The notes below the pieces were generated by a model. That model made no database searches and was not told the DNA's origin. It was given only the letters and a program-made list of their open reading frames with translations. This document shows, piece by piece, positions 1 through 4,979 of a DNA stretch of 41,508 nucleotides. Source of the stretch: a virus. Where the stretch lies: the IMG/VR virus record IMGVR_UViG_3300047157_000074, positions 1 to 41,508 of that record; one strand, 5' to 3'. The translations under genes were made by a program, and so were the position numbers. The stretch's first letter is position 1. Each line of letters begins with the position of its first letter.

Positions 1-486
1 TAGTTTGTAATTTTCTTCTGCATGACTATCTACTAAAAACTTTTCAGTCCAGTTAGTATAGCCCATGTTTTTCTGCTTATATCTATATATAAGTTTATCA
101 GGTGTGCCAACAAATTCGCAAACGTTAGTGTATTGATTATAAGCACTTAACCATACATCAGGCTTACCTGTCCATATGATCCACGTATATTCATGATCTA
201 CAGCGTCAACATTAGGATATAAGTATTGACTATTGTAGTGAAAGTCATGTACTAAATGTGATGCTATTCTTGAGCCATCACCAAAGTTAGTAAAACCTCT
301 GTATTCTTGCATGTGTTTAATCCAGTTTGCAAGCTCTATGCCTCTCCACTCAGGATAACCGTCGTGGTGCAGATACATATGAACATAAGCTTTATCACTT
401 ACCAATTGAGGTTTAAGTGCAAAGCCTGCTTCATGATCTTCTGCGTGTGACCTATCGATCACTAGTGTCATATTTCTTGTACTCAT
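1..486 (-). CDS. Conserved phage hypothetical protein (partial, runs off left edge)
   Basis: An open frame of 162 codons starts at ATG 486 and is still open at base 1, so the C-terminus is missing. It begins MSTRNMTLVIDR and contains YLHHDGYPEWRGIELANWI. This 'MSTR...HDGYPE' layout recurs in small phage proteins of unknown function that I recall from marine and Bacteroidetes phages. A later stretch, FGDGSRIASHLVHDFH, is also typical. Its ATG overlaps the stop of the upstream membrane-protein gene by one base (TAATG), so the two are probably translationally coupled. The last bases in the window (1-10) match one half of the promoter element described elsewhere, so another gene should start just outside. 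No function can be assigned. Confidence 0.75.
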   Translation of the reverse strand, partial: MSTRNMTLVIDRSHAEDHEAGFALKPQLVSDKAYVHMYLHHDGYPEWRGIELANWIKHMQEYRGFTNFGDGSRIASHLVHDFHYNSQYLYPNVDAVDHEYTWIIWTGKPDVWLSAYNQYTNVCEFVGTPDKLIYRYKQKNMGYTNWTEKFLVDSHAEENYKL

Positions 487-647
487 TATACTAGTTCTTC
501 ACCTATACTGACTATTTCAGCGATTATTAATACTGCTACACCTATTGGCAATGATGACAATAGGATGCTAAAGCCCATGACTCTAATCACTGACTTAGCT
601 AAACTCACCTTAAAATGAGGTGTAAGTTTACTTTTAAATCTACTCAT
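486..647 (-). CDS. Small membrane protein, 53 aa
   Basis: A 53-residue frame from ATG 647 to TAA 486. A basic N-terminus (MSRFKSKLTPHFK) is followed by one hydrophobic helix at about residues 22-45 (VMGFSILLSSLPIGVAVLII) and a short acidic tail, fitting a single-pass inner-membrane protein. The ATG follows a TAATAATAATAAT run like the -10-like box that precedes other starts in this arm. The stop overlaps the next gene by one base. I do not recognise the family; small one-helix membrane proteins are common in early phage regions. Confidence 0.6.
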   Translation of the reverse strand: MSRFKSKLTPHFKVSLAKSVIRVMGFSILLSSLPIGVAVLIIAEIVSIGEELV

Positions 648-671
648 ATTATTATTATTATTTAATGTTAG

Positions 672-744
672 TTGACTCGCCAGGGCTCGAACCTGGACTC
701 TTCTGGACCAAAACCAGACGTGTTGCCAATTACACCACGAGTCA
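672..744 (-). tRNA. tRNA-Gln (anticodon UUG)
   Basis: A full cloverleaf folds by hand on the minus strand. It has a perfect 7-bp acceptor (TGACTCG/CGAGTCA), a 4-bp D stem (GTGT/ACAC) with GG in the loop, and a 5-bp anticodon stem (TCTGG/CCAGA). The 7-nt anticodon loop TTTTGGT has U33 and anticodon TTG. A 5-nt variable loop and a T arm CCAGG-TTCGAGC-CCTGG follow. The discriminator is A; CCA is not encoded. It reads CAA, a common Gln codon in AT-rich genes such as the Gln-rich portal C-terminus here. Confidence 0.95.
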
Positions 745-749
745 TTATG

Positions 750-980
750 CTAATCTAATAGCACTTGGTAAGCTTTAGGATTAGCTTTTCTAAACCAATC
801 TAAGCCTTTTCTTGTTAAATCGTACTTTTGTACGAGTTGTGAACCCATAATTAAGTCATACATACTTAATTCTAAGTTGTTTAGTTCGTAGGTGTCGCCT
901 GAAAAAGGGTTTGTCACTGTTTCGCCTTTGTCGTATATCGTACCGTCGAACCATTTAGGTAATGTTGTTTTGTTTTTCAT
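750..980 (-). CDS. Conserved marine-phage hypothetical protein, 76 aa
   Basis: Begins MKNKTTLPKWFDGTIYDKGE and ends RKANPKAYQVLLD. The blocks LPKWFDG, VTNPFSG..YEL, ELSMYDLIMG and KGLDWFRKANPKAY match a small protein that I recall as widespread in cyanophages and other marine phages, with no assigned function. The length is full for that family. Its 5' end overlaps the end of the upstream 84-aa gene by 26 nt, and the tRNA-Gln lies only 5 nt downstream of its stop, so gene and tRNA are probably co-transcribed. Confidence 0.85.
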   Translation of the reverse strand: MKNKTTLPKWFDGTIYDKGETVTNPFSGDTYELNNLELSMYDLIMGSQLVQKYDLTRKGLDWFRKANPKAYQVLLD

Positions 981-1209
981 AATCTAAGTAATCTATTCTT
1001 TCGTGATCTATTTCTATTAATTTTGCTATGTAATCCCACACTTCACGTTGTTGTTTTGTGTGTCTCAATACACCTTCTAGTTGGTCTATTGTTATAAAAG
1101 GCGTGTTATCATCTTTTATTTCTTGCTTTAGCCTGCTAATGTCAGTGTCTAGACTGTATACATTGGCAAATGCTTTGTCATGTGCTAAGTTTTTTACTCT
1201 TGTAGTCAT
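955..1209 (-). CDS. Hypothetical protein, 84 aa
   Basis: An 84-residue charged, probably helical protein (MTTRVKNLAHDKAFANVY...) with a KQQREVWDYIAKLIEID stretch likely to form a helix. It begins one base after the stop of the 77-aa gene upstream and overlaps the next gene, as expected of an operon. No motif is recognised. The ATG at 1209 is favoured because it fits the tight gene spacing. Confidence 0.7.
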   Translation of the reverse strand: MTTRVKNLAHDKAFANVYSLDTDISRLKQEIKDDNTPFITIDQLEGVLRHTKQQREVWDYIAKLIEIDHERIDYLDYEKQNNIT

Positions 1210-1210
1210 A

Positions 1211-1444
1211 TTATTTATTGATTATAGAGTTACCATACATTAAGTCTTGAGCAGACAATTTGTAAGTTGGTATGTCACAGTAAACTGATATATCAGATAC
1301 TTGACTAACCGTTAAGTCATACCATGATGTTTGAGACATAAGAGTATACTTAAGCCTTTTAGCACTAGAGTATTTTCTAGCGTTTTTTTGCAGTGACGAC
1401 TTGAAACCTGGTTTTAGTCTGTCATAAATTGTTTTGATCTTCAT
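1211..1444 (-). CDS. Conserved phage hypothetical protein, 77 aa
   Basis: Starts MKIKTIYDRLKPGFKSSLQ. The central SSAKRLKYTLMSQTSWYDLTV resembles a small protein family that I recall from marine phages, without known function. The gene opens 4 nt after the TAATAT box of a promoter-like element at 1449-1482, so its mRNA is likely leaderless or nearly so. It appears to be the first gene of a leftward unit with the 84-aa and 76-aa genes and tRNA-Gln. Confidence 0.75.
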   Translation of the reverse strand: MKIKTIYDRLKPGFKSSLQKNARKYSSAKRLKYTLMSQTSWYDLTVSQVSDISVYCDIPTYKLSAQDLMYGNSIINK

Positions 1445-1448
1445 ATTT

Positions 1449-1482
1449 ATATTATCCGTGTTAATTCGTATTTAGTTTGTAA
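1449..1482 (-). promoter_or_regulatory. Promoter-like element, copy B
   Basis: On the minus strand it reads ACAAACTAAATACGA, a 10-nt variable spacer, then GGATAATAT. It lies between the gene ending at 1472 and the ATG at 1444, with 4 nt between TAATAT and ATG. The same layout recurs at 2381, 3097, 3853 and 4537, which is the main evidence that it is functional. TAATAT resembles a -10 box. The upstream half is not a classical -35 and could be read by a phage-specific factor or polymerase. Confidence 0.7.
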
Positions 1483-1699
1483 ATTCATGTGCTTCAAACC
1501 TTTGTTTCTCTTTGTCTATTATATCACCGATGTGATCTTGCATTGCTACAATATCCATCGCTAACAATTGTAGTTCAGCTAAACCATTAACCTCATGAAC
1601 ACTCATGTACTCATTTAAGTCATTGTTTTGAAGAGCAATAACACAGTCTTCTAAATCTCTTGCAGTATTTTCAAACCTGCAATAACTCATATTTCCCAT
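1472..1699 (-). CDS. MSYCRFENT-family phage hypothetical protein, 75 aa
   Basis: The N-terminus MGNMSYCRFENTARDLEDC matches a widely distributed small phage protein that begins MSYCRF(E/Q)NT..DL.DC; no function is known to me. The body is helical and acidic. The start could be ATG 1699 or the internal ATG three codons later (MSYCRF...), and family resemblance favours the second. Its final codons lie inside promoter-like element B. Upstream is the tRNA cluster. Confidence 0.8.
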   Translation of the reverse strand: MGNMSYCRFENTARDLEDCVIALQNNDLNEYMSVHEVNGLAELQLLAMDIVAMQDHIGDIIDKEKQRFEAHEFTN

Positions 1700-1793
1700 A
1701 TTTAATTATTTAATGTTAGAGTGGCGACCAACCTGTGAGCAATGTCGTAAGCTTCTCACGATAGACCATTACGGTGCTTCTATCAGTCTGTAG

Positions 1794-1865
<72 letters not shown>

Positions 1866-1870
1866 TTTAG

Positions 1871-2032
1871 TGGAAGTGGGCGGAGTCGAACCGCCGTGAT
1901 CTTAATCAGTTGCTTGCTCATAGCTTCTCGCCGTGCGTTACTGATTTAAGAATTACATCACTGCTTATGTACCAAGACATTTATGTTGTGTGACAGGTAG
2001 TTACCTAGTGTCATTTATCCGCCAGTCTGTAG
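1871..2032 (-). ncRNA. tRNA-like 3' end with non-canonical body (element 1)
   Basis: On the minus strand the 3' end is a perfect tRNA T arm (GGCGG-TTCGACT-CCGCC) followed by CACTTCC-A, where an acceptor strand and discriminator should be. No matching 5' acceptor or D arm lies at normal distance. The upstream sequence instead holds a stem AATCAGT/ACTGATT (1904-1946) and a nested hairpin (1991-2013). The closest strand able to pair with CACTTCC is GGGAGTG at 2101-2107, giving a possible structured RNA of about 237 nt. No reading frame was found here. Function is unknown; the limits are approximate. Confidence 0.4.
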
Positions 2033-2107
2033 TGGAAGTGGTACGGAGTCGAACCGCCGTTAGACACCTTTGCTTTCGCCGCGGTTGTCTCTTACCATAT
2101 CACTCCC
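2033..2107 (-). ncRNA. tRNA-like element 2 (tRNA-sized, degenerate body)
   Basis: A tRNA-length span of 75 nt with a 7-bp acceptor (GGGAGTG/CACTTCC, one G-U), discriminator A and a T loop TTCGACT. The T stem carries a mismatch and an extra base, the D loop lacks GG, and no 7-nt anticodon loop with U33 forms. Instead AGACA/TGTCT closes a GC-rich arm. The trailer CTACAGACTG is identical to that after the tRNA-fMet, suggesting a duplicated or commonly processed 3' end. It may be a decayed tRNA, or part of a larger RNA with element 1. Confidence 0.4.
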
Positions 2108-2112
2108 TATTG

Positions 2113-2191
2113 TAGCAGGCAATTCACTTATGTGGTAGATCGCCATTTTTACTTGCAATTACACTACCCTTTTAAGCTACTCGTCCTGCTA
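2113..2191 (-). ncRNA. 79-nt span closed by a perfect 7-bp stem
   Basis: TAGCAGG (minus strand, starting inside the TAG stop of the zinc-ribbon gene) pairs with CCTGCTA 79 nt later. The span is tRNA-sized and sits directly beside tRNA-like element 2, but it has no TTC T-loop and no recognisable anticodon arm. It may be part of a longer structured transcript or a processing signal. Confidence 0.25.
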
Positions 2192-2377
2192 CTTTCTACG
2201 CCAGGCTTTGTGTACTTGATCACTTAGTTCTTGACTTACTATTTGTATTTCTAGAACTTGTTTGTTAGCAATAATAGGTACATAGCTATATTGCTTTGTT
2301 GAACTACAGTTTACACAATTTGAATAACCTAATGCTATTCTGCCTGCTGGTATTTTGTTATTACATTTACATCTCAT
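2189..2377 (-). CDS. Small zinc-ribbon-like protein, 62 aa
   Basis: Begins MRCKCNNKIPAGR. Cys pairs CKC (residues 3-5) and CVNC (21-24) are spaced as in a four-cysteine zinc ribbon/knuckle, seen in many small phage proteins that bind nucleic acid or host polymerase. The C-terminus is a helical tail ending KAWRRK. The ATG lies 4 nt after the TAATAA box of promoter copy C, which fixes the start. The stop is embedded in the structured RNA region downstream. A role in DNA or RNA binding is inferred only. Confidence 0.75.
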   Translation of the reverse strand: MRCKCNNKIPAGRIALGYSNCVNCSSTKQYSYVPIIANKQVLEIQIVSQELSDQVHKAWRRK

Positions 2378-2380
2378 ATT

Positions 2381-2415
2381 ATTATTATCCGTTTACAATC
2401 GTATTTAGTTTGTAA
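2381..2415 (-). promoter_or_regulatory. Promoter-like element, copy C
   Basis: TTACAAACTAAATACGA, a 10-nt spacer, then GGATAATAAT on the minus strand, with the ATG of the 62-aa gene 4 nt beyond the -10-like box. The element also encodes the final residues NYKLNTIVNG and the TAA stop of the 42-aa gene upstream. Confidence 0.7.
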
Positions 2416-2513
2416 TTGAATCGTCTGTAGTATTCTACTTCTAATCTTTCCGCTTCATACTTAGTTATTTTAAGCAGTTTAATGTGCTTATGTCTTAGTT
2501 TTCTAGTCTTCAT
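2385..2513 (-). CDS. Small basic protein, 42 aa
   Basis: A 42-codon frame starting MKTRKLRHKHIKLLKITKYE and ending NYKLNTIVNG. It is strongly basic at the N-terminus and could bind nucleic acid. The ATG overlaps the end of the 67-aa gene upstream by 11 nt. The last ten codons coincide with promoter-like element C, and the same KLNT..NG-stop ending appears in two other small genes here. Confidence 0.55.
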   Translation of the reverse strand: MKTRKLRHKHIKLLKITKYEAERLEVEYYRRFNYKLNTIVNG

Positions 2514-2706
2514 CTAATCCTGTATGTAATTTTTCTATTGTAGCACACATAATCATGTGCATTAATTGGTTGTACTCGTCGCCTTCTAGTTTGTCATGAT
2601 CTAGTTCTGAACCATCAATAGCCCACTGAACAGAGTCATATAACGTTTCTTTGATGTAAGCGACTTGAGCGTCTGCTATTTCATCTATAATTTTCATTTT
2701 ACTCAT
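2503..2706 (-). CDS. Hypothetical protein, 67 aa
   Basis: An acidic helical protein (MSKMKIIDEIADAQVAYIKE...GLDED). Its ATG overlaps the stop of the 86-aa gene by 4 nt (ATGA), a typical coupled arrangement. No family is recognised. Confidence 0.65.
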   Translation of the reverse strand: MSKMKIIDEIADAQVAYIKETLYDSVQWAIDGSELDHDKLEGDEYNQLMHMIMCATIEKLHTGLDED

Positions 2707-2963
2707 GCTTTATTTATTATTTTTAATTGTTTTAAGTCGTATTTCTGTGTATTATCACGCCACATTTTGTGCATTGTGTACTTACTTGATTGAGTATACG
2801 ATGTTTTACCGCGTGTTTTTACATTATTCCATTCACGATCGGTCAAACCACTGCATTCACCATGCACTTTGTTGAGTTCGTAGTGCTGAAAAGCACGTTT
2901 ACGTCTGCTATTTTTAGAGTATTCTAGTAACTCACGCATATTCTTACACATATATTCTATCAT
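2703..2963 (-). CDS. Hypothetical basic protein, 86 aa
   Basis: A Lys/Arg-rich protein (MIEYMCKNMRELLEYSKNSR...) with several aromatic residues and His. The span HYELNKVHGECSGLTDREWN has scattered His/Cys but no clear nuclease or finger motif. It overlaps the 48-aa gene upstream by 20 nt and the next gene by 4 nt. Function unknown. Confidence 0.65.
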   Translation of the reverse strand: MIEYMCKNMRELLEYSKNSRRKRAFQHYELNKVHGECSGLTDREWNNVKTRGKTSYTQSSKYTMHKMWRDNTQKYDLKQLKIINKA

Positions 2964-3090
2964 TTATGCGATAAAACGATGTGTAGTCTGTGTACTCTAT
3001 GTTTTGACGTAGTGGAGTAAGCACTTGGTAACCTTTGTCTGTTTCTAACAGTACATTACCTGTTTCTTGATTGAATTTAATTTGTTTCAT
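2944..3090 (-). CDS. Small protein, 48 aa, first gene after promoter copy D
   Basis: A 48-codon frame starting MKQIKFNQETGNVLLETDKG and ending NDRIYV. The ATG lies 6 nt after the TAATAT box of promoter copy D, the same geometry as for the other promoter-proximal genes, which supports it being translated. It probably heads the operon containing the 86-, 67- and 42-aa genes. Function unknown. Confidence 0.6.
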   Translation of the reverse strand: MKQIKFNQETGNVLLETDKGYQVLTPLRQNIEYTDYTSFYRINDRIYV

Positions 3091-3096
3091 ATACTT

Positions 3097-3130
3097 ATAT
3101 TATCCGTTGTTATTCGTATTTAGTTTGTAA
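3097..3130 (-). promoter_or_regulatory. Promoter-like element, copy D
   Basis: TTACAAACTAAATACGA, a 10-nt spacer and GGATAATAT on the minus strand. It overlaps the 3' end of the 34-aa gene (residues NYKLNTNNNG, stop) and lies 6 nt before the ATG of the 48-aa gene. Confidence 0.7.
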
Positions 3131-3204
3131 TTTCTGATATAAAAGTCAAGCATAAATTTCATTCTTGCCATAGTATTCCAGATTTTAGTTCTAGTGTATA
3201 CCAT
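3100..3204 (-). CDS. Very small protein, 34 aa, ends in the promoter element
   Basis: A 34-codon frame starting MVYTRTKIWNTMARMKFMLD and ending YKLNTNNNG. It overlaps the last 14 nt of the 109-aa gene. It is too short to prove from sequence alone. The support is the tight overlap and the KLNT..NG ending shared with the 42- and 46-aa genes. Function unknown; it could be a by-product of the promoter sequence being open in this frame. Confidence 0.4.
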   Translation of the reverse strand: MVYTRTKIWNTMARMKFMLDFYIRNYKLNTNNNG

Positions 3205-3520
3205 CATAGATATATGTTTTAAGTATACCTTCGTCAGTTAGAAACATTTGTCTACGCTCTGATTTGTAAACTGGATTTAGTTGATAGTTAGATGAGCAAG
3301 AGTTTACATTTCTTACATAACCTGATTTATACACCGCTAGTCTTAGTCGTTTACCATTTGGCCATCTTTTTCTTGATGGTACAGGAAATTCAAACTCTCT
3401 TGTGCCATTTATAGCTTGACGCCGTGTTGTGACTTCTTTGATATTATACTCGACTAGTAGTCGTCTAGCGTACGCATTTTCAAGCGATTCTTGTTCGAGT
3501 TTCCATGTTTGATATGCCAT
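3191..3520 (-). CDS. Hypothetical protein, 109 aa
   Basis: The longest complete gene of the left arm: MAYQTWKLEQESLENAYARR at the N-terminus, then a region rich in Arg and Tyr (PSRKRWPNGKRLRLAVYKSG). A beta-rich, basic fold is possible. It lies just downstream of the 37-aa gene with a 1-nt gap. No family is recognised. Confidence 0.7.
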   Translation of the reverse strand: MAYQTWKLEQESLENAYARRLLVEYNIKEVTTRRQAINGTREFEFPVPSRKRWPNGKRLRLAVYKSGYVRNVNSCSSNYQLNPVYKSERRQMFLTDEGILKTYIYDGIH

Positions 3521-3521
3521 A

Positions 3522-3635
3522 TTATATATTGTTTAGTAATTCTTCTTTGTCAAAACCTTGTTCTATTGCAAAATCTAGTGATCCTTCACCGAATTTTTCT
3601 TCGAACAACCGTTCTAATTCTTCTTTATTATCCAT
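3522..3635 (-). CDS. Small acidic protein, 37 aa
   Basis: A 37-codon frame, MDNKEELERLFEEKFGEGSL...DKEELLNNI, highly acidic and probably helical. It overlaps the stop of the 73-aa gene upstream by 8 nt and stops 1 nt before the 109-aa gene, fitting the operon. Acidic small proteins can act as DNA mimics or inhibitors in phages, but nothing specific is visible. Confidence 0.55.
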   Translation of the reverse strand: MDNKEELERLFEEKFGEGSLDFAIEQGFDKEELLNNI

Positions 3636-3849
3636 TATAGTAAGGTTTATTATAGTTAGTATTAAAGTTAATTGATTTAGCTACATTTTGTCGCCATTGC
3701 CACTCATTCTTGCGATACTCATAGCTATTACACCATTTTTTGACAGCAGTTACTTGTGGTATTTCACCGTATTTTGCTTCATAGTCAAGACATTGTTGTA
3801 ACTTTGCTTTGATTTCTGAAGCGGGATAGTCTACATATTGTTTATTCAT
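3628..3849 (-). CDS. Hypothetical protein, 73 aa (start revised)
   Basis: Starts MNKQYVDYPASEIKAKLQQC. An in-frame ATG lies five codons upstream (3864), but those codons are the GGATAATAATAAT box of promoter copy E. The ATG at 3849 has the same 4-nt spacing from the box as genes at copies B and C, so I choose it. The protein is rich in aromatic, Lys and Asn residues (WCNSYEYRKNEWQWRQNVAK). Function unknown. Confidence 0.7.
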   Translation of the reverse strand: MNKQYVDYPASEIKAKLQQCLDYEAKYGEIPQVTAVKKWCNSYEYRKNEWQWRQNVAKSINFNTNYNKPYYNG

Positions 3850-3852
3850 ATT

Positions 3853-3886
3853 ATTATTATCCATTAGTAGTCGTATTTAGTTTGTG
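3853..3886 (-). promoter_or_regulatory. Promoter-like element, copy E
   Basis: CACAAACTAAATACGA, a 10-nt spacer, then GGATAATAAT on the minus strand. It encodes the C-terminus HKLNTTTNG-stop of the 46-aa gene and sits 4 nt before the ATG at 3849. Confidence 0.7.
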
Positions 3887-3997
3887 TGTTAGTACAATAC
3901 CTTCTACATCTGTTCTTGTTAGTTCATCACTCATTTGTTTGAGTATTGCCCAAGTAAGATCTACTTTACCATAATGTGTATTTAAAGTGTATATCAT
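3857..3997 (-). CDS. Small protein, 46 aa, ends in the promoter element
   Basis: A 46-codon frame starting MIYTLNTHYGKVDLTWAILK and ending THKLNTTTNG. Its ATG overlaps the TAA of the membrane-protein gene upstream by one base. The C-terminal codons coincide with promoter element E. The middle (ILKQMSDELTRTDVEGIVL) looks like a genuine helical segment. Function unknown. Confidence 0.55.
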   Translation of the reverse strand: MIYTLNTHYGKVDLTWAILKQMSDELTRTDVEGIVLTHKLNTTTNG

Positions 3998-4197
3998 TAG
4001 TTATATATTCCAAAGTTAGCATTAGCGGTATCTATTTCACCTGTTAATAATCCTACTATCATAAATAGTATACCTGATAGTGCTAGTGGTAGCAATGTAC
4101 CAAAAGCTATTAGTTCTAGTATTACTAGATGTAGTGGTTTAGATTTTACGTATTTAGTTACGGCAGGGATAAATCCTCTGAATTTAAAGTTTTTCAT
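3997..4197 (-). CDS. Small membrane protein, 66 aa
   Basis: A basic N-terminus (MKNFKFRGFIPAVTKYVKSK) is followed by a long hydrophobic stretch at about residues 22-52, long enough for one long or two short helices with Pro and Gly breaks, then a polar tail. It is a likely inner-membrane protein. It is coupled to the 46-aa gene by a one-base stop/start overlap. Function unknown. Confidence 0.65.
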   Translation of the reverse strand: MKNFKFRGFIPAVTKYVKSKPLHLVILELIAFGTLLPLALSGILFMIVGLLTGEIDTANANFGIYN

Positions 4198-4216
4198 ATT
4201 ATTATTATTTAGTTTA

Positions 4217-4336
4217 TTAGTGAAATTCGTTATAGATTGATAGAACTTGTGATTGTTCTTGTTTAGTTAATTGAAAGACATTTTTGTCTGGAAATAGTTT
4301 GTGCGCTATTCTGATTAAAGCGGATTGATTATACAT
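4217..4336 (-). CDS. Small protein, 39 aa
   Basis: A 39-codon frame, MYNQSALIRIAHKLFPDKNV...YNEFH, preceded by TAATAATATGT-type A/T leader sequence and followed 20 nt later by the 66-aa gene. It is probably helical. There is no family match that I recognise, and its short length keeps confidence moderate. Confidence 0.5.
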   Translation of the reverse strand: MYNQSALIRIAHKLFPDKNVFQLTKQEQSQVLSIYNEFH

Positions 4337-4380
4337 ATTATTATATTTAAAAGTTATTGATAACACTTTGTTATCTTAGT

Positions 4381-4420
4381 TGACATGGTGAGAATCGAAC
4401 TCACATAAACCATTATGTCA
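4381..4420 (-). ncRNA. tRNA acceptor/T-arm minihelix
   Basis: On the minus strand, T arm GTGAG-TTCGATT-CTCAC is followed by the acceptor strand CATGTCA and discriminator A. Just upstream, TGACAT pairs with ATGTCA, so 40 nt fold as acceptor plus T arm with no D or anticodon arm. Further upstream (to about 4500) lie stems GTTAG/CTAAC and AGTGT/ACACT that might form a distorted body or leader. Promoter copy F (4537-4570) points into it and no gene intervenes, so the transcript is probably made as RNA. Confidence 0.45.
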
Positions 4421-4536
4421 TAAGTATTCAACTGTATTTATAGTGTAGAAAATACTGAACGCACACTTGTTAGATTATTATACTAACCCACACTCATTCT
4501 TGTGAAGTAATAATACTTTATTAATTACTTACATAT

Positions 4537-4570
4537 ATATTATCCAAGTATACTCGTATTTAGTTTGTAT
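4537..4570 (-). promoter_or_regulatory. Promoter-like element, copy F
   Basis: ACAAACTAAATACGA, a 10-nt spacer, then GGATAATAT on the minus strand. Unlike the other copies it is followed by ATG-TAA, not a gene, and faces the tRNA-like minihelix. A degenerate partial copy lies at about 4574-4600. Confidence 0.65.
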
Positions 4571-4614
4571 ATAGTATCCAATAGTATTTAGTGTGTAGTG
4601 TGTAGAATAGAAAA

Positions 4615-4625
4615 TGTAAACATGT
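4615..4625. repeat. Inverted repeat, left arm
   Basis: TGTAAACATGT, perfectly inverted to ACATGTTTACA at 4940-4950. The pair brackets most of the divergent region and may be operator sites for one regulator. Confidence 0.6.
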
Positions 4626-4670
4626 ACACGAAATTGAACAAAAAACGTAAAACATTTACACAAATGTGAA

Positions 4671-4692
4671 AAAAAGTGGGGCCGCCCCGCCA
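4671..4692 (-). terminator. Leftward intrinsic terminator
   Basis: On the minus strand a GC hairpin GGGG-CGG-CCCC is followed by AC and seven T residues. It stands out in the AT-rich surroundings. Because promoter copy F lies downstream of it, it must stop a transcript that begins inside 4693-4979 or reads in from the right arm on the minus strand. Confidence 0.6.
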
Positions 4693-4785
4693 AACCAAAA
4701 TCATTTTGCGTAACACGTTGATAACCAGAGGGATAGGGGTAACACCATAATTCTATATAACCAACACTTTTTCAGAATGAAAACA

Positions 4786-4830
4786 GTGACATAAGGCTAT
4801 TAAGGTAGTAGAGTAACAGGCTATTGTCAC
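4786..4830. repeat. Palindrome enclosing two direct repeats
   Basis: GTGACA (4786-4791) and TGTCAC (4825-4830) form perfect inverted arms. Between them AGGCTATT occurs twice in direct orientation (4794-4801, 4818-4825), 24 nt apart. This arrangement suits protein binding sites or iterons more than a simple hairpin. Confidence 0.5.
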
Positions 4831-4939
4831 ACTATTCTAATACTCTCTATATACTACTAGTAAACCTTGTTAAAAACCTGTGATATTACTAACCATAGCG
4901 CGCTTCACGAAAAGTCCGTTAGAGAAATCTCATAAATTC

Positions 4940-4950
4940 ACATGTTTACA
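4940..4950. repeat. Inverted repeat, right arm
   Basis: ACATGTTTACA, perfect inverse of the 11 bases at 4615-4625. It lies 30 nt before the first rightward gene, where an operator could control that arm. Confidence 0.6.
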
Positions 4951-4979
4951 GCGTAGACAGAATATAAATAAAAAAAACT

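Larger units (their letters stand above)
4571..4979. promoter_or_regulatory. Divergent intergenic control region, no gene
   Basis: About 400 nt between the leftward small-gene arm and the rightward structural arm, with no credible frame on either strand. It contains an inverted repeat at its ends, a small palindrome (4652-4667, ACATTT/AAATGT), a leftward terminator and a palindrome enclosing direct repeats. A TATAAAT sequence at about 4962 precedes the first rightward gene and could be a -10 box, but no clear -35 or Bacteroidetes-type TAnnTTTG box is seen. It is a candidate control region or origin. Confidence 0.55.

Noticed and set aside
1871-2107. Complete tmRNA (ssrA) gene
   Set aside because: The T arm and acceptor suggested tmRNA, but no tag frame ending in a typical LAA-stop and no helix pairing after the 5' acceptor were found, and a second T arm sits inside.
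4710-4830. rRNA-like or homing-site sequence in the control region
   Set aside because: Short resemblances (AAGGTAG, GGGATA) are too brief and are not embedded in a matching context; no homing endonuclease gene is present.
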